Source of the DNA: Pyropia yezoensis
Taxonomy: Eukaryota > Rhodophyta > Bangiophyceae > Bangiales > Bangiaceae
Assembly: GCA_009829735.1 (NCBI GenBank)
Contig: CM020618.1
Location: forward strand, 19,329,346-19,393,345
Direction of reading: 5' to 3'
Length of the DNA: 64,000 nucleotides
A program made the position numbers and the translations under genes. This document shows positions 34,001 through 46,091 of this stretch, one piece after another. The notes below the pieces were generated by a model. The model saw nothing but the letters and a program-made list of their open reading frames with translations. It did no database searches and had not been told where the DNA came from. The first letter of the stretch is position 1. Every line of letters begins with the position of its first letter.

Positions 34001-37000
34001 CTGGTAGGCCGCCTCCCAGCCGCCACCGACCAGGCCGGGGCCGTCGCCCGTAGCGGGGGCACCCGCGGCCAGGCCCCACGGGTGGGTGGCACCGCCAGCG
34101 GCCACCCCAGCCGCAGACGCAACGGCAAGGGGCGGTGGCGCAAGCGGGGCCTCGTCTGCGAGGCGGTCCCACCGGCCAAGCCGCCACGCCGCCTCAACCC
34201 CAAACGCCGCGGCTACAGCGCGGAGGGGCTCAGGCGCGCCCTTCGTCCGCGATGTCGCGTCCATAACAGCCTCGCCCCCTCCTGCCGCCCTCTCGCGCAC
34301 CCCGCGGCCCAGCCCGAGCAGCTCCGTGTGCATTAATACCGTCTCCCAGTGGCCCAGCGCTGCCAAGCAACGGAGATAACCCGTCTGGCGGCCGATGTCC
34401 GCCGGCGCCTCGGCAATCGAACGCTGGTGGAGAATAAGCGCCGTCTCATCGGCACCCGACGCTTCCGCGTCGAGGAGCTGTTCAGAGAGGCTCGACGCGG
34501 TGCGGAGCGCCGCGACGCCCGTCAAGCCATCGGCTTCTTCCATGGCCGCGTACAGGCGCTGGATAAAGGTCCAGTCGCCCTCTGCGGCGGCGGAGTCGTC
34601 CCGAAAGGTCAGCGGCGCCCACGCCCAGACGACCGGACGCCGCCGTCGCACACGCTGCTCGGCATAGAGCAGCGCGCGGGGGTAGGCCGCCACGTTAGCG
34701 GCAGCGGTGGCCAGCTCCCACATGCTGACTACCGAAGAGACCCCTAGGTCCGCAAGTGGCGCCAGCGGGTTGGCCACCCCGGCAGCAGCGGCGGCGGCGG
34801 CGGCCATCGCGCCTCCTCTCCCACCAGACAACCCCGCCGACTTCCCCCGCGCCTGCTCCCGCCACCGCCGGAGAGCATCAAGGACGTGAAACACCACCTG
34901 CACGCACTCCGCACCGCCCCCCCGGAGGGCATAAGAAAACTCAGCCGCCACGAAGTCCCGCCCCGGTCGCGCATCTGGTGGCGCACAACGCCCCGCACAG
35001 GCAGGGCCCGCACAGGTCGCATCCGGTGTGGCCCGCGCCGCCACCAGCGTCCGCTGAACAACGTCAAGGTCATCTTCTTCAGCAACCTCGGCGATAACCA
35101 CGGGAAGAAGGTAGAGAGCGGTGGCATAGTCATAGCGCGCCACAAAACGAGCGGCGCGGAGGACGGGGCCGAGGACCTCTCGCGGGGGGGGCGGGTGGGA
35201 CTCGCCCCTGGCGGCCGCCGCTGCACCGGCGGCGCGCCGCACATCGGCCGCCGCCGGCACCGGATGGCCGCGGCGGTCCAGGTAGTCAATGAGGCGGCAC
35301 GCCAGGAGGCACACCCAATCCGCGGGGGCAACGCCCACGTGCCACAGCGTCTTGCCAATGGGTACGCTACGAACGCGCAGCGCGCGGACGCACGCCGGCT
35401 CGCCCGTCGCGACCGCCTCAGACGCGGCACCCCCGGGCGCCATCTCGTCCGTGCGATACGAATACGCTGTGGACAGGTAGGGCTGCACCGCGAGCGCCGT
35501 GTGGTCTGGGAGGCGCTGCCAAAAGGCCGCGGCAAGCTCGGCGAGCGCCCCCGCCTCACGGGTGCCCATCCCAAGCCGGGGGGCGACCGCCCCCCCCCCC
35601 CGGCCGTCGCCCTCGGGCACAGCAATGTCGTCCACGGCGCGGCCCACCTCCAGACGCCGGCTGCGGGGCAGCGCCAGGGCCGCCGCAGGGGTGGCGGCGG
35701 TACAACCAACAAGCCGCAGCAGCTCTTGGATAGCGTAGCCGGCAGCGACGGTGCGACTGCCACCCGTCGCACGCTCCCCGCCGCGCAGGGCCGGCACCAG
35801 GTGAAGGGTGAGGAGGTCCGACACCAGCGCCATCCGCCGGGTGGGACGGGAGTCGGGCATACGGAACTTGGTCCGCCCCCGCCGCGTTTCGCCACGATTG
35901 CTGGGACTGCATCCCCCGGACGCACCTGCGCCTGCATATTCAACCAGGCCCAACAGCGCCGGGTCAATGGCCCCCAGTTCGCCCAGGCACCGCGCCGCCG
36001 CCATGGCGTTGGCGGGCGTCTCGTCCATGCACCCCGCCACCAGGCCATCCACAATCGCCGCAATCGCCGTGACGGCCGGCGCGGCCTTGTCATCCCCCGC
36101 CGACAGCGCGAGCAGCGGCGCGTGGACGTCTGCGCGATGGGCGCGGAGGAGAGTGGCAGCGCGGTCGAGCGTGTGCCGCCGAACGAGGGTAGCCTCCTCC
36201 CGGGCCGCGGCGGCCACCATCGCCGCCACGTCGGTCAAGGCGGCACCAATGTCGCCGCTGTTTGGGTGGGGGGCGCCGCCCAACTCCTCCCGGATGATAG
36301 CGTGAATGGCCGTCAGGTCCGGGTGGATGCTGGTGCCGCCGCCGTCGCTGCCACCACCGCGGCCGCCGTCGCCGCCAGCTGCACCCAGCGGCAGGCTGGC
36401 CTTGAGAATAAACCCAATGTCGGTCAGCTGTGCGCGGAGCTCAGAGCGCCCATCGACCAGCAGCTGCCGAAGCGCCGGCGCGATGACCCCGACGTGCGAG
36501 TCCAGGTGCGGCACCAGCACCACACAGATGGCGCGGAGGTAGCGCGATGCGTGGCGGGGGCCGAGAGTGTTGAGGAAGGTCGCCCACACACCCAGCGCGA
36601 GGCCGAGGAGTGCGCCCACCCCCGCCGACGGTGGCACGTGCCGCGCCGCCACTGAGCGAAAGGGCGGCTGTGGCGGCGGCGCGCCCAAGTTGCGCGCATC
36701 AAGCGCCAGCTTGAGCGTCGCCATCACCTTTGGGACAAACAGGTGCAAGTGGGGTGCTACCAGCCGAAGCACCGCGTCGAGGCGGCCAAACACCACCGCC
36801 CGCTCGGCTGGGGTCGCGCGCGGTGCAAACAACGCCCCGTTGAGCGACTCCCAAACCGCCATGAAGTGGAGGGCAAGGAGCCCCGCGATGCCCGTGCCTC
36901 GATAGGGCGGACCCATGGGCACCCGCAGCGAGAGGCTATCCAGCGCCCTCCGCGCGGCCGACGTGCGGGGCGTGCCGAGCGCAGCGACCAGCCGCGTCAC

Positions 37001-40000
37001 CACTGCCGACGCGTAGTTGTCGAGAAGGTCCTCCCCCTTCTGCCGTGCCGCCCGTACAATAAGGCCGAGGGCCGCCTTGCGGCGGGCAGTTTGCAGCATG
37101 TAGGCGCCCGCCAGTGCATCGGCCATGTGCTTTACAATCAATTCACGGGGGGTGGTAGCGAGCTTGCCAGCAAGCCGCTCCAGGGCAGCTCCGTCTGCAG
37201 CGGCCAAGATCGTAGGCAGCCACAGGGCGGGGAGGGAGGCCCACAAGTCGGGTAGAGGGCGGTCCAGCAAGGAGGCCAGGCCGGCGGCAAAGCCATCATC
37301 GTCAAGCATGGTGCCAAGCAGGCCCGTGCGGGTAAGGAGGTCGGGTAGCCACGCAGCGAGGACTCGGGGCAGGCGGCCGACAGCCCCGCCGCCGCGGCCA
37401 GCCGCGCCAGAGCCGGGCAACATGCCGCTTGGGCGACGGCAGCCGTGCACCACCGCGACGCCACATGAGAGCGCGGCCGATGCTGCAGCGGCGTCGGCAC
37501 CGCTGCCGCCACCCGCGGCTCCGTCGCGCCCAGCGGCGGTTGCGGCCGCGGTCGCGGCAGCGGCGCCTACGTCCCCCACCAGGCCCGCGACGGGCGCCCA
37601 GTCCAACCCCCACTCCTCTGCCACCACGTCCGCACCACCCCCCAGCCTCGCCCGCCCAACGGGCGACGCCGCCCAGGCAACCAGTTCTGCGTGCGCCGGC
37701 AGCGCCCGCAGCTGTGCGGGGACCGCCATGCCCCTCCCATCCCCGAGCCACGACCGCAGAGCGGCGGCCTCCGCCACGGCCGCCCGCAACAGGACGTCCA
37801 ACGCAATCAGCGGAACATCGACAGGTGCAGACACGCGCGTCAACCAACCAAAAGCGGCCAGGACGTAGCGCCGCGCGAGCGCGGCCTCGCGGCCGGGTGG
37901 CGACCGGCCACGGCCCCGGCAACCGCCACCACCGCCATCGGCAGTGGTCGCGACCGAGGCAGCACCGAGGTCCGCCGTAGCGAGAGCAGCGCGGAGCTCA
38001 GAGATAAGGGCGTCTTGAATTGCGCCACCCCCGCCGCTGCCGCCGCCATTGCTAGGACGCGATGAAGTGGCCGACAGCTCCGCGCTGTGCGAGGCAGGGG
38101 CGCCGACCGCGGCGCTGCCGTGCGAGTCGAGGAGCACCACCGACCCGTCGGGTGCGGGGCTAGCACTCCGGCGGCCGAGGCTGGCGCTGCGGGAGCGACC
38201 AGGACCACCTGGCCCCCCAGGGCGGCTGGCGTGGCTAGAGCCCGCCTCACCCTCCACCCTATCCCTTTCTGGCGACAGCTCCGCCGCACACGCCAGCACC
38301 GCCTGGAGCGTAAGCGCGCTTGCATACGAGACAGACCCCACGACCGACAGCCACAGTCCTCGGATGCAAGCCATGGACAGCGACGTCGCACGGCCACCGA
38401 GCGCCGCAACCCGTCCAGGCGGCGCGTGGTACAAGAGCCGTCCGTACGCGACGATGAGGCTGGGGATGGATCGGGTTGCAGCCGCGCCGAGTGCCTTGTC
38501 GGCGCCGAGGGTGGCGTCCACAGCCCCCAACACACCATCCCAGGTGGCAGTCGCCGCTGCTCCCGAGTGAGCGTCGGCCGGCAGCATCCCGGCGGGACCC
38601 GCCCCCCCCTCGTGGATAAAGAGGGTGTAGGCCGCCGCGGGACAACGCGCCGACACGCACACCAGGCAGGGGAGGGCGGCGTGGGCCGTCTCAGCCACCC
38701 CGGCTTCTGCCGAGTCAAGGAGCGCCAGCAGCCGCGGCAGAGACGCATCTGCCTCGGCGGCGGCGGCGGCGAGGAGCTCGGCGTCACCCCCACCAGGCGC
38801 GGTCGACGCAGCGGCTGCCGCCACCCCCGCTAGCGACGTCAAGCCAGCGGCGAGAAGGGTGCCGCGGTTCCGGCCCCCTCCGTCCCACGCGGTGGATAGC
38901 AGCTGTCGCGCGGCGGACAGGAGGGCCTCCGCGTCGGCGCGGCCGACCGGCGTGCCGGGAGGGGGTCGCGGCAGCGCCAAAAACGCCCCAGCCACCAAGC
39001 GGGTGACAGCAGCAGCGCGGTCACCAAGAGCAGGCGCGTCCTCGTCAACAGCCACGGCGGCGTCGGCGTCAGCGTCAGCCACCGTGCCCGCGGCGTCACT
39101 GGCAGCCCCGGTGGTGACTGCCGCGAGGCAGGCCATCAGCACGGGGGCTACGGCGTGAAGGGCAACACCTGGTGCGGGCACGCGGTCACCACCCCCACCT
39201 TCGCTCCCACTCCCACCACCGAGGCGCAGGACAGAGGTAGCAAGCATGGCCACGACCACCGCCGCGATAGTGCCTGGGACAGAGTCGCGAAACCCCACCA
39301 GCGCGCCGACGGCCACGCCGCGGAGGGTCGACCGCAACGCAGTCAGGCGCGCACACGAGACACCCTGCACACCGCAGACGCCACCGCCGCCGCCCGGAGA
39401 GGCGCCAGGGTTGGTAGCGCTGCCCAGGCTCCCACCCCCCAGCATTCGACTGCCTTTGGACGGCGGCTCGAGCAGCTGACACAGCCCCGCGAGCGCGCGG
39501 AGCGTCGGTTCGTCGCGCACGAGGGCCACGGAGCGACCGCGGCCCGCGAGCGCGGCCACCTGCGATTCCAAGCCTGCGTATAACGCGGTGTCGCACAGAT
39601 GTAGAGATGAGGGACTGCCGTACGCGTCAACGCCCGCGTGCAGCAGCGACGCCTCCAATGGTGGGACCTCGCCCACGCCCGCTTCGCCCATGTTTACGCG
39701 GCGGCGCTTGGCAGCAGGAGGCCGGGTGGCAGCTCCGGTGAGCGCCTCTGGAACGGCAAGACTCGCCCCCGACCCCGCTTCCCCCGCCGGTAGAGACGGC
39801 ATGACCGCCAGACGGCCCAGCAGAGCACGCATAGCGGCCAGCACGGCGGCGCGGACAGTTTCCTCCTCCCCACCCCCACCTCCGCCCGCTCGCCTGTCGC
39901 TCCGCCCCAAGGAAGGCAACAAAAGGTCCGTGGCCAGCCGCATCGCCACGGACGGGGCGGCCACGCCAGCGGTGATGGCCAGCCGCTCCACCGATGCCGC

Positions 40001-41507
40001 CACCGCTGGTAACACCGCCCCAGGTACACGCGCGGCCGCAGCAACGCCCGGCGGGGAGGCCAGTGCCGCGACGGCTATCGTGGCGGCCGGAGATGCGGGC
40101 GGCTCGGCGGCCAACACTCGCCCCAAAACACGGAGAGCGGACGCCACCACCGCCGCCGCGGCAGAGGGGCCCGCAGAGGGGGGGTAACCGTCGAGGGACC
40201 AAGCGCGGGGGTCGGCGAGCACCGATGCCCATGGGGGCGGAGTTCCGACGGAATCCGCGTCAACACTGGCCGTCACGGTCGGAAAGGCGGTAGCGCTCCA
40301 ACCTCCGGCGCCACCGTCGCCGCTGCAACCACGGCCGGCAGCCTCCCCAAGCGGCGGCGTTAGCAGCGGCACCCACACAGTATACGAGAGTCCCGCGGCG
40401 GCGGATGCGTCCGCGGAGCCCCCTAGCCCGCCACGGGGCCCTGCTGGCGCGTCGGCAGCCGCCTCGCCCAGCCACGCCGCGTCGACTGCAGCGCGGGCGC
40501 CCGCAGTGCCGAGTGCCAATGCAGGGGCTGACGCAGCGGCGGCGAGGGCAGGGTGTGCCTCCTCAACCGCGACCTCCCACACCCGGAGGGCGGCGGCGGG
40601 GGAGGACCAGGACGGGAGGAACAGCAGCAGCAAACGAAGAAGGGGAGAAGCGGCAGCTGAACCAGACGTGGGAGGTGGGGGAAGCGGGGAGGTGGGCCAG
40701 GACGTGGGTTCGTGGTCCAGTTCGCCAGCGGCGGTGGCGGCAGCGGCAAAACGGGGAAGAAACTCGGGAAGACGAGGGGGGGGGGGGCTGGCTGCATCAG
40801 TCACCACATCGCCGCCGCTCGCGTCCGTGGCATCGCCCCCTGGCTGCCCCACCTTCCCCGAAGCGACCGCCACCGCCCCCGCAGCTACATCGCGGACCAG
40901 CGCATTGACAACAGCGGCGGCTCCTTTGCCGACAAGAACTTCGGCCAACGCAACCACCGTGTGGGCGGCGCCGCAGTGACGAGAGTGAAGGCGGCCGTCG
41001 ATGAGGACGCCAACAAGGCGCGCCACCAGAGGAGCGACAGCGTCAAAAGAGGAGGGGCGTTGCTTGGCAGTATTCTGTGTGAGAGCCAAAACCAGAGACA
41101 CCATGGGCCAGCCGCAAGGTGTCCCGGAAAAGAAGGGAGCGACGTGCTCGGCAATGAAAGCATGGACAGACGAGTCATTGGCAGGTGAGTCCAGAGCCAC
41201 TAAAGCCACTGATAACCTGAGTACCAAACAAAAAAAGACAGTAGCCGCTCTGCACACTGGCATTCCGTCCCTGGCCTCCATCAGGCATCATACCGCATCC
41301 TCACACACCCAGCGCCCTCCCTCCCTCCCCACGTACCTGAAGCAATGACAAGAGCTCAGTAGCAAGCACTGAATCCGTTGTTGGCGACGACAACGCGTCC
41401 ATCAGAGAGCGGAGGATGGCGCGCAGCGGGGCACCAACCGGGTCGGCCGCGGCGGCCGCCGCGGCGGCCGCCACCGTTGCCCCGCTCCCACCATCCGGCG
41501 CATCCAT
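31070..41507 (-). CDS. ATR: ATR checkpoint kinase (PIKK family)
   Basis: ATR is the nuclear kinase that senses RPA-coated single-stranded DNA with ATRIP and signals replication stress. One uninterrupted frame from about 41200 to 31070 gives roughly 3,400 residues, longer than human ATR (2,644) because of Ala/Gly/Pro-rich insertions. A helical-repeat amino half is followed by a UME-like segment near residues 1600-1640 (VPHLDSHVGVIAPALRQLL), a FAT region from about 2160, and the kinase domain with FKREDRGDMRKDARLMEF (about residue 3080), GLGDRHGENILLD (about 3228) and HVDFACLFERG. The FATC end is AAMYIWWMGFL. All key catalytic motifs are present. A first exon of 57 codons (41507-41337) ends in a strong CAG/GTACGT donor and reads LRAILRSLMDALSS, like other ATR amino termini. 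The acceptor, somewhere in 41220-41120, is not settled by frame. Confidence 0.93.
41337..41507 (-). CDS. ATR: Probable first exon of ATR
   Basis: An ATG at 41507 opens 57 codons: a short Gly/Ala tract, then a helix (LRAILRSLMDALSS, ATELLSLLQ) that fits the start of the ATR helical solenoid. It ends in phase 0 at CAG/GTACGT. Directly upstream lies a G18-type run (41510-41529, plus strand), and the next frame holds only Gly/Pro. Confidence 0.55.
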
Positions 41508-42492
41508 CAGGGGGGGGGGGGGGGGGGGGACACCGACGCATGCCGCGGTCGCCCGTGGCCAAAAAGGGCGAGGAGGCGCGTCCAGCAGGGAAGGCTACAA
41601 GGTGTGGGACACAACTTGGTCTGGCTGAGGGGAGGGACGGACGTGGCGGCGACGGGGACGGTCGAGTGCCAGCTGCGGGGGGGCGGCGGTCCGGGCACGC
41701 AGTCTGCGGCGCTCTCGGTCGTTGGCGCGAAGGCGCAGATGCTGCAGGAGCTGCTTATTAATGCGCGTTCGCGAAGACACCCTGGACTTATCCTCAGCTG
41801 AGCCTGTAAAGGAGGCTACTTTATGAACGTGTCTCATGGCTTAATTCCGTCCACCTTGTCGTCGCCGTCAGACAACAGTGACAAGAGTTGTCTTGGGGAC
41901 GACCCCACGCCTGCTGCATCTGCGCCCCTCCTCGCTCGTCCCTGGCCTCACATCGACGCCTTCCACTTCTCCTTCCGTCACGACCGCCGTCGTTTTCTGG
42001 ACGCTCGGGCGGGACTGCTGCGGTGATGCTCCCACCCTCTGCGCGCCCGATGCGGCCACGGCGCCCGGCGGCCGCGTCGGGAGCGGCGCTTCCTCCGGAG
42101 GTGTCGGCTGGGCCGTCGCCCGGGCGGTGCAGCCCCCTCACCCGCTCTACCTACCTTGCTCAACTGGCCGCCGCACTGGCGGCCATCAATTCTGGGGAGC
42201 ACGTCACCCTCCCCCGCCGCCTCGTCGGCCGCCTGGCCAGGACCGAATCGCGCGCCCGTGCGGCGATCCTCGCCGCCATGGAAGCAGTGCGGGAGGTGCA
42301 GGCAGCCGCCACTTATGGCTCTGGTTAGCAGCCGCCCCTCCCCGTCTTTGGCGCGGCCGCCGCCACCACCACGACAACCGCCACCACCACCTCCACTGCC
42401 GCCTTTACCACCCCCTCCGCCACCGGCAGCGGCATCGGCAGAGGCGCGAGACGTCGGTGGCAGCGGTGGTGGCGGCGGCGACGGCGGCGGCG

Positions 42493-42920
42493 CGACTTCG
42501 GCGTCCCCTTCAGGTGAGCCGGGAGGGCGGCAGCCGCCAGGGGGAAGCGGCAGCCGCCAGGGGGAAGCGGCGCCCCGCCGCCGCTGGTTGGCGGCGCGCC
42601 CGCAGTGGCAGCGACGGAGGTGCGGGATGGCGGCGGCGGCGGCGCCGGTTGCGGCGGCCGCGGCGGCGCCGGTGACGATGCGACCTCGGCACCTCCTTCA
42701 GGTGAGCGGGGGGGGCGGCAGCCGCCGGGATGCGGCGGCGGCGGGGCGACCCCTGCGCCCGCGTCGGGTGAGCGGGGAACGCGGCAGCCGACGGGGGCCA
42801 ACGGCATTCCGCCGCAGCTGCCTGGCCGCGCGCCCGTCGCGGCAGCGGTGGAGGCCCCGGAGGGCGGCGGCGGCAGCGGCGGTGTCGGCGGCGCTACCTC
42901 GGCGCCCCCGTCGGGTGAGC
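42493..42920 (+). repeat. Degenerate repeat with GGTGAGC core, four copies
   Basis: Four copies of a unit resembling ACCTCGGCGCCCCCGTC followed by GGTGAGCGGGG start near 42493, 42682, 42746 and 42893. In one reading frame the last three give repeats of the form SAPPSGERG. The GGTGAGC core equals a strong splice donor. The spacing is irregular (about 65-190 bp). Confidence 0.5.
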
Positions 42921-43153
42921 GGGGTCGACTGCGTCCATCGCGACAGGCAAAGGCCACGCCGGCGTCGTTGGCAGGGGGAAGGCCACCGGCTACGATTCAC
43001 AAGTCTCGCACCCTCGTGGCCCGTGCCGCCCCTCCATCGCTGTCAACGCTGCCGGCCTACGCGCCGAATAATGGCACCGGCCCGCTCGCCGCCGACCACC
43101 CGACAATCACCACCATCGCACCACCGTAGCTTCCCTACAGCGCACTGTCATCG

Positions 43154-43618
43154 TCAGCCGACACCGCTGCCACCCCGCCGCCGCCGCAATTCGTTGCGGC
43201 ACCGTTGTGCGGGGAGGTGGCAGCGATGCCGGTGCCGGCGGAGAGGTGAACAGCGAGAGGTAGGCCCCTCATCCACGTCAGCGCCCCCCTCCCCCCGGCC
43301 AGCATGCCACACCACCTCACGGTCCGCCTGCCGCGGCCTGACCCTTTCCGACCGCCCGCCTTCCGCCGCGAACGCGTCCTCTTCCTTCGCCGACGGCACG
43401 CCGTGGGCACCGGTGGTCGTCGCAGCGACCGCCAACACGGTGCTGCGGTCCGTCAGGCTGCCGTCAAGGGGGATGCGGGGGAGTGTGACCAATAGTAGCG
43501 GGGAGGTGGGCGGCCAGAAGAAGGCCCCCAGCGCCCATTCGCATACTCCCGCGCCGCTGTCGCCACCCGCCACCACCACCCACGAGCGGCGGCCGTCCGC
43601 CACCTTCCGCCCGTTCAT
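43154..43618 (-). CDS. Uncertain small ORF
   Basis: 154 residues from the ATG at 43618. Third codon positions are mostly G or C in the first 100 codons, as in the confirmed genes here, and the composition includes several aromatic residues. The carboxy end turns Arg/His-rich, typical of a false frame. It could be an exon of a larger gene. The opposite strand is open too (ending at 43769). No function is suggested. Confidence 0.2.
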   Translation of the reverse strand: MNGRKVADGRRSWVVVAGGDSGAGVCEWALGAFFWPPTSPLLLVTLPRIPLDGSLTDRSTVLAVAATTTGAHGVPSAKEEDAFAAEGGRSERVRPRQADREVVWHAGRGEGGADVDEGPTSRCSPLRRHRHRCHLPAQRCRNELRRRRGGSGVG

Positions 43619-44246
43619 CGCCGCCACAGCGCTGCGTCAGACACCCTGCGGCACACAGGTGGTTGCCCGCCGCCTTTGCCGCCGCCCCGCCGCTGCAGAC
43701 GCCATCTGCAATGCCGGAATCGTTGTGCAAGGTGGGGGAGTCTGCTGTGGAAGGGGGACGGGCGGCTAGGAGTCGCTATATCGCTCCGTCAGCGCCCTTT
43801 CGTCGTCGCCGTCAGCGCCCCCCTCTTCACCCCGGTCAGAGTCTCCCCGCGCAGTGGTGTCAAACCCCAAGACGTCGGGGGACCGAATTTTGGCACATAC
43901 AGCGCGTGCGAACCCGTGCAGACCTCGAAAAACCCGGCTCAGAGGGTGCGTACAGGGCGTTTTTTTTGCACTGGAGCGCACAGCTCGTTCAAGCGCACAT
44001 TGCACTGGCTCCGGAGTGTTCTTTCACCTTCATTGTCTAAGGCGTCGATGTCCTCACCAACGACGAAGAGAGGGAGCTACGGAGACCGGGCAGATGGTGT
44101 GGTTTGTGGAATGTTGTGTAATACCCTAGACTAAAGTCCAGGGAATACTGAGAGTAAGTAACAGTTGGGAACTTGCGCATTTGTGAGCTAGCACGTATTG
44201 CAAGCGGAGGTCGTGGTTGGTGACTTAGAGTTGTGTTGATATATTA

Positions 44247-44531
44247 AGGAGGACGCCGGGCAGCGGGCAGAGAGGCGCGGGCCACGAGCCTATCGATAGG
44301 CTCGTATCGATAGGCTCGATAGGCTCGTATCGATAGGCTCGATAGGCTCGTATCGATAGGCTCGATAGGCTCGTATCGATAGGCTCGATAGGCTCGTATC
44401 GATAGGCTCGATAGGCTCGTATCGATAGGCTCGATAGGCTCGTATCGATAGGCTCGATAGGCTCGTATCGATAGGCTCGTATCGATAGGCTCGTGGCCCG
44501 CGCCTCTCTGCTCGCTGCCCGGCGACCTCCT
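44247..44531. repeat. Inverted-repeat element enclosing a tandem array
   Basis: Two 52-bp arms (44247-44298 and 44480-44531) are inverted repeats with 50 of 52 positions matching. The inner end of each arm is the palindrome TATCGATA. Between them lies a direct tandem array built from TATCGATAGGCTCG. The layout is one 14-bp unit, seven 23-bp units (the 14-mer plus ATAGGCTCG), then two 14-bp units, from 44291 to 44493. The copies are identical, so the array is young or kept uniform. No flanking target duplication is visible. It could be a foldback or MITE-like element, or a protein-binding array. Confidence 0.85.
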
Positions 44532-45234
44532 CGCCTATCTGCTTCTCCATTGTGATTTTCTCGCCCTTGCTCGCGCAAAGTCTGCTGACGTCCACACCAC
44601 CTTCCTCTGGCGTTTTTCTTGCCCTTTTTTTGCTCGTGCCGTCCCCTATCGTAGCGTTTTGTCTCGGTGACTGGCGTGGCCGTGACCGCGCTGCGGCGAC
44701 CCGCTGGGAGCGCCCTGCCCTCCTCCCCCGCCTTGACCACCGCGGCGCACCCCCCACTCGGGGCGTGTGGATGCTGAGCGATCCGCCCGCGTTTCCTCCC
44801 AGTCTGCCCCTGCTGTGTACGTCCCCATCTCCCCGGCGCTGGTTGCTCTTGGACGCGCATACAGCACAAGGTCACCGCCAAGGTCCTTCTTGCCGGACTT
44901 GGACGCTCCACCCCCCGGGCTGGCCTGTTGTGGATGCGCTCACCGCGGTGGCCGGCTGTTGGTCCTTTGTCTGCGGCGCCCACTCCGTCTACCACTGGGG
45001 GCACGACGGGTACTCGCGCGCCTGCCACCGCCCGCGCGGCCATCCGCGCCCGGCGCGCGGCCGCTGCGGCCGCGGCGGCCGCGTCGGCCGCGTCGGCACG
45101 GGCGCGCTCCGAGGCGGCCACCACCACTACTCGGGTTAAAGTAGGGGTTGACGTCGGGCTCAGTCGAAAACATGTCCGCCTCCGGCTGAGCGCCCCCACC
45201 CCCCCGCCCTCTCCACCCCCAACGGTGTCCCCAT
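44532..45234. other. Region without recognised gene
   Basis: Moderately GC-rich DNA, open in short stretches on both strands. Some plus-strand fragments (for example around 44790-44910) read like protein but change frame repeatedly. No family recognised. Confidence 0.3.
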
Positions 45235-45442
45235 GGCATTCACTCGCGGGCCAGTCGGCATTCACTCGCGGGCCAGTCGGCACTCACTCGCGGGCCAGTC
45301 GGCATTCACTCGCGGGCCAGTCGGCACTCACTCGCGGGCCAGTCGGCATTCACTCGCGGGCCAGTTGGCACTCACTCGCGGGCCAGTCGGCACTCACTCG
45401 CGGGCCAGTCGGCACTCACTCGCGGGCCAGTCGGCACTCACT
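45235..45442. repeat. 22-bp tandem repeat, nine copies plus a partial
   Basis: Unit GGCA(T/C)TCACTCGCGGGCC followed by AGTC. Copies differ almost only at the T/C site, plus one T in the sixth copy. The pattern of the T/C variant along the array (T,T,C,T,C,T,C,C,C) suggests recent expansion by unequal exchange. Both strands are open through it, but I see no gene. Confidence 0.85.
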
Positions 45443-46046
45443 TAACTGTGGCCGGTTGGCGTGTCCTGGCGGTGCCGCGCCCGCCACCGCCTCCCCCCCG
45501 CCGCCTGTGCACATGTGCGCTACTGTGGGTCCCCCCCGCTGCTGGGTCGTTCAGCGCGGGGCTGCGCTTGGCAACGGGCGGCCGCGCGCGGGGCCAAGGA
45601 CCGCCGCCGGCGGTCACACGGCCGCGTTGGGGCGGCCGGCGCTGCCGCGTCTGGGGCGGCGGCGGTGGCGGTAGCGGTGAAGGCGGTGGCGATAGCGGCA
45701 AAGCATGGGTGGGGGGAGCGGGGGGGCGTGCGTGGGGAGCGGTGCGATGAGATTTGGGGGTGGAGCGCCTCGGGGAAAAAGAAAAGAGGAGAGGAAAAAC
45801 AAATCACAGCCTGGACTGGTGGTGGCCAAGGAGGAGCGACCCGCTTCCCTCCCCCAGGCGCGCGCCTCATGAACGGGCCGCTGCTGGGGCGAGGCGGCGG
45901 GGGCTCTGCCGCCCATCCCCCCCCCCGCCTTCGTGCCCTTCCCCCCCCCCGCCTTCGTGCCCTTCCCCCCCCCCCTACCACCTCGCCTGTGCCTCCACTC
46001 CCCCCCACCACCACGCTGCCTCTGCTCCACCCCTCACCCACCACCT

Positions 46047-46091
<45 letters not shown>

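Larger units (their letters stand above)
41530..44246. other. Low-complexity region with possible undefined genes
   Basis: Two fragments look more protein-like than the rest. On the plus strand 42024-42328 encodes about 100 residues with a helical STYLAQLAAALAAINSGEHV block. On the minus strand 43618-43154 encodes 154 residues with about 90 percent G/C at third positions by hand count and a varied sequence (CEWALGAFFWPPTSPLLLV). Neither matches a family I know, and they may be exons. Between them (42490-42920) is a degenerate repeat described separately. From 43840 to 44246 the sequence is distinctly AT-richer and looks intergenic. Confidence 0.3.

Noticed and set aside
30803-36655. Long plus-strand open frames opposite ATR (30803-32269 and 34886-36655)
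   Set aside because: They lie antisense to well-conserved ATR and FAT coding sequence. In GC-rich genes the opposite strand is often free of stops. Their composition is Arg/His/Pro-rich without domains.
43136-43769. Plus-strand frame with protein-like carboxy end opposite 43154-43618
   Set aside because: Third-position G/C is lower than on the minus strand and the start is low-complexity. It is mentioned with the region but not called as a gene.
44291-45442. CRISPR-like look of the tandem arrays
   Set aside because: The units are contiguous with no variable spacers, and the genome is eukaryotic.
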